From the NCBI GenBank assembly GCA_034509425.1, contig JAVTVJ010001350.1, positions 423,998 to 487,997 on the forward strand: DNA of 64,000 bases. The letters run 5' to 3'. Under the pieces are notes generated by a model. It did no database searches. It was not told the origin of the DNA and saw only the letters and a program-made list of their open reading frames with translations. Made by a program: the position numbers and the translations under genes. Positions within the stretch are counted from its first letter, which is position 1. Each line of letters opens with the position of its first letter. Positions 34,142-45,600 of this stretch are shown piece after piece. Source of the DNA: Eopsaltria australis (Eukaryota > Chordata > Aves > Passeriformes > Petroicidae).

Positions 34142-37100
34142 ACTACAATAAGAAATAGATTTTATTCTTGATCTGTTTTCAGGTCTGGGCCACTCTCTTT
34201 ACTATAATCTGGTAACACTGATTCAACCCTTAAATAAAACACTGTCAGCTGGTTGGATTTCTCTTGTGACCTTAAAAGAACAACATTACAATGATACAGC
34301 ATTTGTGAGCTGCTAAAGACCAAATGGTCAATTAAAATACCTCTTGGAACAGCAAAAATGCTGTCCTCTTTTATACAACTTTGATATATCTGAATTTGAT
34401 TGTTAGATTTAGAGTTTTCACATAAATGTGTTTTCAAGAAAAGAAGTTGTTTTGACAATGCAAACTCCAGATGTGTTTCTCTCATCTGGGTCTCTTGCCA
34501 CTCCTTAAAAAAATGTATACAGACATTCTAAAATGGAAAATGCATTTTTAAATGCAATCTTAGTTTACAAAAGTGTAAGCATTGTTTTTTTCTGTGTTCT
34601 CTCACCCCCACTATTTCTGTATGATGAAAATGGCAAAACTGTGATGAAACAATTACTTTTCTTCATAATTCTCTTAAGGGTTAGTAGTAGCTCTTCTTTT
34701 TTTAGTTACCAGGGTGTTTTTTTCTTACTCTCACTTTTAATTGTATCATTCAAAATACTTATAAACCTGCTTTGGTACAGGAGGCTTACTTCAGAACTCT
34801 TAACCCGTTTAGTTGCTAAAGAATCAGGAAACACTTTAACTGTTTTCTGAGTAAGAAACATCTTTCTTGGTTGTCTTTCCTGTCACCAGTTGTGCACACT
34901 GACTGCCACTTCATTTCTCCCACTTAACAAAACACTAGCTTTAATAGATTTTGGACTGGAATGCTGTTGTGCTTTCCTCAAAATGTGTTTTGAATTGAGT
35001 GTGAGGCACTTGAAGTCTTTCAAGGAAGTATTTCTTGAATATATTAAGAACATATACTGGGACATTATATGAATAGCAAATGTTCTTTAACTAATATGGT
35101 TTTTGGAATTCTTTTATAGATGGTTCTTTAAAGAAAAAAATATTTTAGAACCGTTTTCTAAGTCATTTCTTAGGTGTCAAAGTTCCTTGTGAAGGCATGG
35201 TAGGGCTCAATCTATTGATTTGCAATAACTAAAGGTGTGCATTTTAATTAGAGCCTTTTATTTGCTAATTTTAAAGAACTATCTTATTCCTAAAGATATT
35301 TTTTTCCAACCAAAAGCTCTCAACGGAGTTGAAAGTAACTTCACAGCATGACTGTGACAGAGCTAACTAGCCTGAAGGCCAGAGACCCAGATGAGTGGGA
35401 GGGAAATTGAGGTCATCCCCTTAATCTTCATGGCATGAATTAAACTGCCACCTTGCTGTATATTATTTAAATTCTCTTTGTAGACAAATCCAAAAGAAAA
35501 TATGCTGTCTCAGCTGCAACTGCTTAACATGTGTTAGTGTTTGATCATTTTTTTAAGTCATAGAACTTTTAAGAAATGCAGAGTTTATACCTACTTTGAG
35601 TCAAAAAGGTACAGAGGACATTCCCTATGGAAGTGTCCTGAAGAGTGAGGAATATCTAAGTAGACCTTTTCACACTCCCTCCTCTTGCAAACTTCCTGCT
35701 GCTCTACTACTCCTGTGTGATCCCTGCAGGAAAGCTGATGTACTCACAGGGAGGCTGTCCTCCTTCTTTGGTAGGGAAGTGGGCAGGTTTTGTTTCCAAT
35801 CTTTGGTTTTTTACTTCAGAGGAAGAAACAGAGGCAGACATGGAGCTGAAGATCATTTCTCTAAATTGGTATTTATTTTAATTGACTTGTTGCATTCCTC
35901 ACTGAATTTGCTTTCCTTACCTGTATACTTTCCTTTTGTGTTAGTAGGCTTCTGTATTCATTCCACCATCAACTTTCACTGCCATTGCAGAGGTTTTATG
36001 TGTCTTTTTTTGAAAATGGCTGTTCAGCAGCCTTTGAGCTTGTCATCACAGATTTAAAAGGAAAAATTTACTGGCTTGTTTTCTCTTTACTCTTTAGCAT
36101 TGTCCATGTGCAGTTGGTTTCTGCAGATGTTTTCTGAACAGAGCTAGTGACTTCTAGAACCTTGCAAATGTCATCAGTGTTACAAGTTGCTACTCTGCTT
36201 AGAGCTGCAGCACACAAGATACTTATGTCCTTTGCAAGATTTAGCTGCACTCCTTGCCTTAAATATGACCTTCACCTCATTGTAAAGATACGTTTTCTTA
36301 TAGCAGTAGAGTAAGTAAATGCGTGTCTGTTATTGATGCTGGAATGGCCTTTCTAATGAGAAAACCATGGCTACAAATAAGCTGTGTGTTCCATTCACAG
36401 ACTAAACATGCTTTTCTAATCACCTTTGTATAATTTTATACTGCATCGATTTGCAGCTGAACTTCTCATTAGCTCTTTCTTTTTAGGTTAATTCTTCTTT
36501 CCCCTCTGAATACTTGTGTATTGTCTATTTCCTTCCTCAGGTTTCTCTATTTAATTCCTTTCAAAAACACTTCTGCACATTAATATCTTTCATGTGTCCT
36601 TTCTTCTGACTCTGAAGGTTCCCACCTTCTGTAAAGCATGTTTTGCACACCACGTCTGCCAAATGCTTTATCTTTTGAGCTTTTGAAGGAAAGCATGTTA
36701 GAAGAACAGAAATGCTCCTGATAAATACTCTTTATTCTCTTACACACACTCATTTGTTAGTGGCTGATTAGGGTATAGGGAACATTCAGTAGCTGGTATC
36801 TATGTAGGAAACCTTGTACATATTTCCAACCATTGTAAAGCAAACAGTAACAAGCAGAGTTTGGTCCTTGCCTGTGAAGAACTTTACTGGCTAGAGTACT
36901 CATCCTAAGTGGGGGGTACTATCCCAAAATACTAAATGGTGTAAAATCCCTGAAATTTAGAGCATTTGTTTTTCATTACTTGGGTTTTGTTTCAAAATAA
37001 TGAGACTCTTGCTAGTGATGACAGGCCATATCTCCTAGCTTTAGAACAGAACTGTTCTACCACTGGTGGTCAATTTAAAAAAGAAGCTGTAGTGGGGAGC

Positions 37101-39133
37101 CAACCTAAAGCCCGCTGCTTCCCTTACCTTTTGGAGATTCTTACCTGTAGGGGACAGTGTTTGACCTAAACTTTATAGGAAAGAAAAGGAATTGTAAATG
37201 CTGACTTGAAAGTGTTTAAGAAAAGAGCAAAGATGCCACTGATGAAAGTGGAAAGTTCTGGTAGCTTCAGTCTTTGATCCCAAATGTAGAGAAGCCAATG
37301 CTACCTTCAGAGTCACTGCTCTTATGAATTAACAAGAGAGAGAGAATGACATTGGATTTGTTATTAATTATGTTTGGGTTTTGACTTTTACATTTATAAT
37401 AGAGCATGCATCTTTTAAAAATTCTTATTAATAAATCCCCAGTATTATTTTTATTGGTTTCTTACATAAAAATATATAGCTTTCATAGAAGAGAAAATCT
37501 GAAACAAGCAAGGAGAAGGAAGACACAAGTCTGCTTTTTATTCTTTTATTTTGGGAAACTGGCCCAAAGTGAGATGCTGCAAGGGTACTGTATCTCAACA
37601 GCAACAATTTTATTAAAGAGATTGTGATGTTCCCAATATGTGGAGAGCTCTGCTCAGAACAACTGTGTTAGATTTCTTGAGCTATTCCATACGGGGTTTG
37701 CCTGATTTGGATTTTGTCATTTGTAAAAATGGTATTTTAAATTACTTTCTTTTCTTCTAGAAACATAGATTTTAAGAGGGTGCTTACAACTAGTCTAGGA
37801 TTTGATATGACACATATTTATATTTAATGCAGAGCAAATCACAAAATACACTTAACCTTTATTCAGTTGCATTGTAAATGTATTCTACTTTCTTTCAATT
37901 GAAGTGAATTATATTAATAACTTGTTATTGTTAAAATGTCAAGAGTATTTTCTTTCTCTTTGAATTATCATTTCTTTGCTCAGGGTATTGGGTTTTGCTT
38001 ATCGCTCCTGACATGGAAAGGAAGAAATGTAATCTTACGTTAAATGTTCAGACTGCTCCTGAATAGGTAGGTTATTTCTTTTAGATTAGCTCAAGTAATA
38101 GTTAGAGAGCTGACATGTGGAATGTGGAAGGAGACAGAAACCAGACAACACACTGAAACAGAAATGCTTCCTCATTTAAAGATACAGTCTCCCTGGGACT
38201 AATAGTGATGAGCACAACATGTCAGGCATTGCTGTATGTGGCACTTCTTTTTATTTTCACCAAGCTGATTTCAAGCATGTAGCTTTTATTTTACTGTGTC
38301 ATTACCAAAATAATTCACAGTCACCTTGCAGAGTTGAAGTATAACTGTTTGGGGATGAAATTGGAGAAGTTCAGGAAGAAAAAATGTACCACAAGGAGTT
38401 CTGAATTTCACTCCATCTCTGCAACTGATGAAAAATATTCACTGTAAAGTATCTGGTTAATCAGATAGACATTAAATGGCTCTCCCCTCTCACCACTTCA
38501 GAAACAGGTAATTCTGCCTCTTAAGGGATGGCTACATTGTGGGAAATATGTTAATCCACTGTCAGTCTAGAGAAGTTGAGGACTGTGTGGGTTTTGTGGT
38601 TGAGAACTTTTCAACCTGACTTACAAAGTGAACAGAAATCTGAAGTTAAACTTTTGAATACTGGTGTTGTTCATAACCAGAAATATGTGAGATACCCCAT
38701 CTAATGATTTTACTCCAGCAAGCCAAAAAAAATCAAACTGCTGTCTTCACCAGAAACTGTTGGTTTCAAAGATGGATGTAAGGTTTCACTTTAAACTATT
38801 GTCTTTCCTTCCAGCTTCATAAAAAGCAGTACTGCTTTATATTTCATCAGCAAGGACAATCTGGCTACAATGCTGGCAAAATTTTCCTTCAAGTAGAGCA
38901 GTTTTAAGCCAGAATGTGTATATTTTTACATTCTCATTTTCAAAATAATTAAAACTTTCCCACAGCTGCTATTGATTCATTTATAAAACTATTGGGGAAA
39001 GAGCAAGGTCCAGGTAACCTTATTTCTGAACATTTTCGTTTAAAGTAAACATTTGGCCTAATAGTATTAGTAATAGTGTTGTTTTCCAGATGGAGTATGC
39101 TGTTTAAGTATTTATTAGCTATTATTTTAAATT

Positions 39134-39861
39134 TATGAAATTAAAGCACAATGTACTACACCTGGGTCATGGCAATCCCAGACACCCCCGGGTTGGAGGG
39201 AGAAGGGACTGAGTGCAGCCCTGTGGAGAGAACTCATGATTTTTGATGAAAACTCAACATGACCTGGCCCGGAGCACTCACAGCCCAGAAAGCCAAACAT
39301 GTCCTGGGCTGCACCCAAAGCAGCGTGGGCAGCAGGGGACAGAGGGGATTCTGCCCCTCTGCTCCTCTCTGGTGAGATCCCACCTGTAACACTGCATGCA
39401 GCTTTGGAGTCCCAGCACAGGAAGGACATGGACCTGGTAGAACAAGTCCAGAGGAGTCGACAAAGTTGCTCAGGGGACTGGATGACATTCCCTACACAGC
39501 CAGGCTGGGCAAGTTGGGGCTGTTAAGCCTTGAGAAGAGAAGGTAGCTTGGAGACCTCACAGCAACCTCCCAGTATTAGAAAAGGGCCTACAGGGAAGCT
39601 GGAAAAGGACTCTTCATCAAGAACTGCAGTGACAGGAAGAGGAGTAATGGGTATGAATTGAAAGGGGCTTAGGAAGAAATTCTTTACTGTGCAGGTGGTG
39701 AAACACAGGAACAAGTTGCCCAGGGAGGTTGTTGCCCTGGCAGTGTTCAAGTCCAGATTGGATAAGGCCCTTGTGGGAGATATCTCTGTCCTTTGCAGTG
39801 GGGATTAGGACTATATGATCTCTATTGTCCCTTCCAACCCTTAACATTCCATAATTTTGGC
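39134..39861 (+). mobile_element. CR1 LINE 3' fragment
   Basis: The fragment carries the CR1 3' region in order: GGTGAGATCCCACCTG near 39371, GGACCTGGTAGAACAAGTCC near 39431, GGCTTAGGAAGAAATTC near 39666, and the terminal CCCTTCCAACCC with a diverged ATTCCATAATTTT tail ending about 39860. It is 5'-truncated and contains no intact ORF2 domain. Several short open stretches on both strands inside it are byproducts. An LTR begins 40 bases after its end. Confidence 0.85.
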
Positions 39862-39900
39862 AATGAAAGGAATGTAAAGGTATATCTTAGTTTTAGTATC

Positions 39901-40517
39901 TGTGGCGGTGGTGCAAATGGCCCAAGAGACTTTCCCATTAAGGAAGCCCTGGGGGGAAGAAGAGGATTCCCCTGAGGCGGGGCAAGAGTTGGTTTAGCCC
40001 AAATGGGATGGGCTTGGGAAAGGTTTACACCCTCTGGGTTGATAGGCCGGCACCACCTGCCCATCTACTGTTAGTCATCCCCATGTTCTGGCAAGTTCTG
40101 TTACATTCAGTTGTTCATTGTATCCCTCCCCTGTCTGTCACCCTCTCTCCACCCCCTTGTCTCCCTGGTTGGTTCCCTGTCCCGTGCTCCTCCCCAGTTC
40201 CTCCCCTGAGCCCCTCTGTGATTGGTGGATGTGGTTACAATAAAAGGCTGTGTCACGGAGGGCTCGGGGTCTTCCGACCCTTGGTGCCACAGAGTGCTGT
40301 CACCCATCTGGTCTCAGTGTCTCTATTACCCGGGTCGGGAGATCCCCCTCTTGCTCTAGTGTGGTATATAGTTTGCCTACTGACATCGCTAGCAGGGAGC
40401 TAGGGAAGCTGAACTCCCGGCGACAGGGAACGAGGCTGGCCACCGAGGACCCTCGTTGCATCCGCCTCTGACTGGCGACCTCCTCCAGACCACCGAGGCA
40501 GAAGGCGGACGGCGACA
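39901..40517 (+). mobile_element. ERVK-like solo LTR with 6-bp target duplication
   Basis: It starts TGTGGCGGTGGTGC and ends GACGGCGACA, flanked by AGTATC at 39895-39900 and again at 40518-40523. The exact 6-bp duplication is characteristic of class II (ERVK-like) integration. An ATTGG box precedes ACAATAAAAGG at 40237-40247, which carries the AATAAA at 40239-40244, so promoter elements and polyadenylation signal are close together. It shares layout and partial sequence with the LTRs at 51082-51746 and 57421-58041. Intact ends and an exact duplication imply a fairly recent insertion. Confidence 0.9.
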
Positions 40518-40523
40518 AGTATC

Positions 40524-42016
40524 TAGATCTTACAGTGATGTCAGAAAATTTCATGAGCTCTCTTATCTATAAGAAGTCTGCATATACTTTAACACTACTG
40601 CTGTGATTTCTTCCGTGACTTAGAATTCTTAAGAAATAGAATTGTCCTGTCTAATGTCAATCCCAGCTCTTTTTCATTTTTATGATCTTATAACTGCAGA
40701 ATTAAAACTGTAAATGGGAAAATCATTGAGAGTAGGGGAAAGTACCACACAAATCTCATGCTGACCCACCCACCCAACAAAGCAAGCAAAAAAACAAAGG
40801 AAACAAAAAAGATGTCTTTTATTTTAAAATCACTGTCATGTATTGTTCCATGCCAGACAAGGAGGTTAAATTAAGGCCTGAGTTTGCATATTACAGAATC
40901 TGGGTGAAGTTCTGAGGGTAATCTCATTTGTGAACTTCCAGGCATGCTTCCTATCGCTTTAAAAGAAATGCTAAAATACGAAATTAATTGACTGCAGAAA
41001 ATTCATCCTGGGTGTCTGACATTTGCAAATTTTACTGGATTCCTGTGGGATGGAGAATATATTGCAGTGAGTCACTGTTTTAAAATATTATCCATTGTCA
41101 ATGAGAAATTTTTTTTAAAGTATACTCACAATTTATCTCCCCTACTCATCCCATGGAAAGGAGTGAACTGAATATGTTTTGGAGACCTTTGTTCTTAGTG
41201 TGACTGGAGAGGATAGTAAGAAGCATTTTACCAGTTCTTAAACTGTATTCCAGAGAACAATTACTCGTCATTGAATGTATCTGGAAGAGAAAGCATGGAA
41301 AGAACAACTGATTCCATCATCTTGTCTTGTAATACTAAAGCTACCTATAGTACCTCCCCTTAGCTGTGAGCCAGTTTGAACGACAAATTAGTCCCGTGCT
41401 TTGTATTTCCCCAAGAGCCTCTCAAAGGAATGGACCAAGATGTTATTAAGGGCATATTTATACTGTGTTTAAATCCTCTTTATAATGGCATAATTTGAAG
41501 GTAAGGATTGTTAATGAGTTAGGATTTTTCCCAAGATCAAGTGCTTGTGTTAATATAAACACAGAAAAATCTTGCATTCTTCTTTCCACCCAATAAAAAG
41601 CATAATTTTTGATCTTAAAAACAAAAACAAAAAAATGGTATATTCCTAAACTGGTTTATAAATAAAAACAAGCTTATATCTATTATCTACTTACAAGAAT
41701 TATCCTTTTTTTCCTTCATATTTTTTCTTTTTTAGTCTTAGAAAGAAATAATTTGCTTGTGGGATAGAATTGCTGGAGGAAAATTTCTACTTAACCTGCC
41801 ATAAAGTGTCTTAGTGAGTATTTAAGCAGTCCAAAAAAGCATAATTTTGTTTTGTAAAAATGTATGTGTTTTGTAGAAATCAGTTTTGGCATGAACAGCT
41901 GTCTAGACATTTCCCATATTAAATAGTAAAGAACTGAAGCCCTGGATTTATTTAGTACAACTGCTTGAGTGGAAAGTCTTGTGTTTTATATATGGGGCCA
42001 AGAGCCATAAAACCCT
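40524..42016. other. AT-rich DNA, nothing recognised
   Basis: About 1.5 kb without a long open stretch, LTR or LINE signal. Only short A-rich runs (41617-41637) stand out. Confidence 0.5.
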
Positions 42017-42250
42017 GGACTCTGGTCCCCTTTTTGATGCTGAGTGACCTTAATAATTCTTTGCACTTACATAGCACTTGGCAAACATTATTAATTTAAA
42101 CTTCTCAGAGTCCCTGTGAGGTAAAGAGGTGTAATTATCTGACTTCTTCAAGTGTGAGAATTGAGGCTCACAGAGGTTATGCTCTGCAATAAAACAAGTT
42201 CAGAAAGAGGGTGGAAACCCAGGTCACTTGGCACTTACTCCTATTCCTAA
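42017..42250 (-). mobile_element. Probable MIR (ancient CORE-SINE) relic
   Basis: Read on the plus strand, the order of motifs follows the reverse complement of MIR: CACTTGGCAAACATTATTAA (near 42078), CCCTGTGAGGTAAAGAGGTG (42112-42131), GAGAATTGAGGCTCACAGAGG (near 42158), and CCCAGGTCACTTGG (near 42219). MIR is an amniote-wide, tRNA-derived SINE that stopped moving long before birds arose. The match is by eye and degraded. Confidence 0.55.
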
Positions 42251-42579
42251 TCTGCTGGAGTACTGATTAGAGCCTCTGCTCCTTAGCCTAGCACACAGGG
42301 TTAATGCTGCTTTCCAGGCTGTAAATGCTCATGCTGGACTCTGTGCCAGGGAGATACGGAAGATACACATCTGTGGCATCTGTCTTTCGTGGAAGGTACC
42401 ACTGCGCTGCTTTGAAGTCTTAGAAAATTCCTTGTAGGCAAGGATGGGAAATTCTAACCCAGAAGAAGGCAATGAAATGATGTCTTATTTTAACAAATAT
42501 TGAAAAACTAAGAGAAGTTGCCACAAATACACTCGAAGTGGATGCAGAGCAGGGCAGTAGATTGATTGCATAAGAAGGA

Positions 42580-42660
42580 CCTGAGGTTGCCTTGGTTACT
42601 CACTGCATGAGTCTGAGGCAGGCACTTGTCCTTTTTGAGCCTCAGATTTCTTTTTGCGTG
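42580..42660 (+). mobile_element. Possible second MIR relic, opposite orientation
   Basis: GAGGCAGGCACTTGTCC followed by TTTTTGAGCCTCAGATTTC parallels the core MIR segment around GGGCAAGTCACTT and CTCAGTTTCC on the plus strand. It is short and degraded, so identification is tentative. Confidence 0.4.
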
Positions 42661-45600
42661 TTCTTAATTTGCTTTTTAAGCCATTCTGTGCTGCCAAAAC
42701 ATGAGCTTAGGAAACGTTGGATTTTAGTGTGGTGTTTCATGGCTTTCAGATTAATCTGACTGAATTTCTAGTGCAGAAATTTCTGAATTTCTAGGAAGCT
42801 TTTCCTAACTAAGACATGCACTTAATTGCTTGCTGCTCCTAAGAGGGGCCAAATTGCTGAAATCAGAAAGCAAGATGACATGATGTGACTGTGTAACCAA
42901 TTTTTATTGCCAGCATTTACATCTGGTGGAGGTGCCTGCGGGTGGCCAGTTTTCAGGAGGGGCAACGTATAAATCCAGCTCATACGCTGTGAAGTTTTCT
43001 ATTCCTGAGCTTCATTTGAAGGCATGGTGGAGCAGGAGGAAAGTGCCATCCTGGTCCTGAGTGCCATCTATGGAGCAGGTGCAATGGTACTTCTATATTA
43101 TCATGATCTTCACCAACCTGCCAAAGTGCCCTCAGTGCACCACTCTAAAGTTATGTGACTTTTCCTCACAGTGAATATGGGCTGCTCCTGGATCATGGTG
43201 TTTCCCCTACTCAAACAACGTTTTGCTTTCTGTGGATAAATTTTACAATAACAAAATATGCCACCCCTTTGCAGGATTCAATAAAGCACTTCTGTTTCTT
43301 CCTGTGATTTTTGTTTTTCACTTTTTTTTTTTTTTCTTCTGTTTTTGTTGTTTTGGGCATTTGTTTTGTTTTCCCCCAGTTAACAGCATTTCCTTTTGTA
43401 AAAGTGGTATTATTTGCTATGCATCCCACTGCTTCTTATGTTTCACCTATTCATAATAATTTTAATGTAGTGAATTATTTTTTATACAAGTGTGCCTTCC
43501 TTTGTATGTTTCAGAGCCTTCTGTTCTCTTAGTTTTCCAGTAAATTAATATTTTCTCTGCATTACTTTACATGCTGTAATTGCTTGGTTATCTATAAAAT
43601 AAAGGTAGGCTTAGTTTACTCCTTTCATCAGTGCCAGAACCTCAGTGAATGAACTGCAGTTCCTCTCATTATCATAGCTTTGTTCTGCTTTGTTCTAGTG
43701 ATAATTGCCCTTGTCATCCTCTTGTAACATTTGCTGTGAAAACTTGTGTTTAAAAACAGAGAGAAAGTAATAGGTGGTGTTGGAGAGAGATTAATTAGGC
43801 AGAATATTTTGCAAAATGAGTTGATAAAGAAATGTTTGTATTCCACATCATTAAATAACCGAGTCAGAACTGATTATGTAAACAGCAGCACTCATGGAGG
43901 AAAGGCTAAGCTGCTTTACTGCAGCAGATACAGTAAGAATATGCCTGAGACACTTTGTATGGTTTATTCATGGTGTACTTTTGGTCAAGTGAAGACAAAT
44001 GAAAATTTTCAAATGTTTGTCTGTCTTTTAACTTTTTTTTCCTCTTTCTGGTATCCTTTGCCTTTCTTCCTTACAGTCTACTCTCCCTGTTTTTACACTT
44101 TTTGTAAGATGATTATAGTGCTTTTTAAACCATGACTTTATGAGTCCCTTTCCCAAAGGGAATGAAAGAAACATGTTTTGCTCACAGTGACCAAATTAGT
44201 AACCGAGTTTGAAGTTAAGGTTTGTTTTGTGCTGCTGGAGGGCTCACTAACACTGTCAAAAACAATTTCTAGGATCTTGCAGCCACATAATTTTGGTGAA
44301 GCCAGCTAACATTTGAAATGGAATCCTTTTTTTCTGAGAAATATGTGTGAAGTGACCAATTGAAAATATTAAAACAATAAAAATGTAAATAAAAAAGTGA
44401 TTCAGTTTCATGGATATGTACACATTGTTTCCCTAGTTCTGGAATGTTTAGTCAAGATGCAGTTTTTAATAATATTCTCCAGTAAGCATAGACTTCACTG
44501 CTCCTCATTCAGCATTATTTGTGTCCTGGGAGTCTTCCAAAGGAAACTAAAGATTTCGCAAGGCCTGGAAGCTTTTACAGAAGACTGCTTATTGTAGGGG
44601 AATTTGAAAGATAAACTGGTCATCAAGGAAACTAAGGTTACCAGGTGAAAATGAAAGATAATGTTACTGTGTAACAGGACCAGTGATGGAGGTGTTCCAA
44701 AACAATGGAACCAGTCTGGGGAAATGCCTGAGACAGAAGCCAGAGTGATACCTCCAAGGGCAGCAGGTGTGTGTTGCTCTGGTTCTGTGTCTCTAATAAC
44801 ACTGTGATGGAGTTACCCTGAGACGTAACTCTGCACTTTAACACATGGGTGTATCTTCTCCACAGCAATGTTGAATAAAAAACAGATGAGTGCATTTTTT
44901 AGGGGACCTAGTTGCTGAAATCCAGTTCTCACTTCAGCACTTTTAAGTATAGTGGATGTGATACAGGTCCTTATTCTGAGCACAGCAAATGAAAAGGTGA
45001 TCTGCTCTCGGAGGACAACACAACAATTTTTCAAAAGACTCTTAACAGGCTCTTGATAGAGCAAGGGAATGTGAGTTTGAAGACGTAAAAATTCTAGAGA
45101 CCACAGATGTAGTCCTGTCTTCAGCAATATTTCCAAGCCTGTATCCATTACAGCAGAGAGCAGCAGCTGCTGTCACCACAGGGTGCTTGCTCAGTTCATA
45201 TGAAGAGGCGTGGAAGCTCACGGCATATTGTTTCATCTTGCTCCCTCCAATGGAAGGTATGCTCAAATGGAGAGAGGTATTTAGTAATTGCATTCATCTG
45301 TGAACACTGGTAATTACATATTCATGATGTACCATTGAACTGCAAAAAAAACCAGCTGAAAAGTCAACAGCATTTATTTTGGAGGCTGTTTATGTGTGTA
45401 TTATACAATGCAGGAGAGGAAGGAAAGCACTCTGTGCTGTGAAACAGCTGCCAACTGTACTCGAGTGCTCTGGAGCTGTGGTCCCTGGCCTGTGACCTAA
45501 TTGCCATGAATAAAATGAATACATCCCAGAATCTTCATGATTTTAAAGGACCCTTTGGTTAGATACACAAAGTCCCACAGAATTAAGTAAATGAGTATAA

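Larger units (their letters stand above)
28882..39133. other. 10-kb AT-rich interval without a recognised gene
   Basis: Apart from separately listed low-complexity tracts and the palindrome at 34116-34141, I recognise nothing by family. The part 31440-32110 is less AT-rich and may be an old repeat. Open stretches of some length at 35596-36057 (plus, 153 codons) and 34162-34485 (minus, 107 codons) carry no identifiable domain. The block 30340-30560 looks compositionally like a conserved noncoding element, but this cannot be tested without alignment. Confidence 0.4.

Noticed and set aside
35596..36057. 153-codon plus-strand open stretch
   Set aside because: It has no recognisable domain, a Phe/Leu/Cys-rich second half and no splice or promoter context.
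39133..39526. Overlapping open stretches on both strands
   Set aside because: They lie within CR1 3' untranslated sequence.
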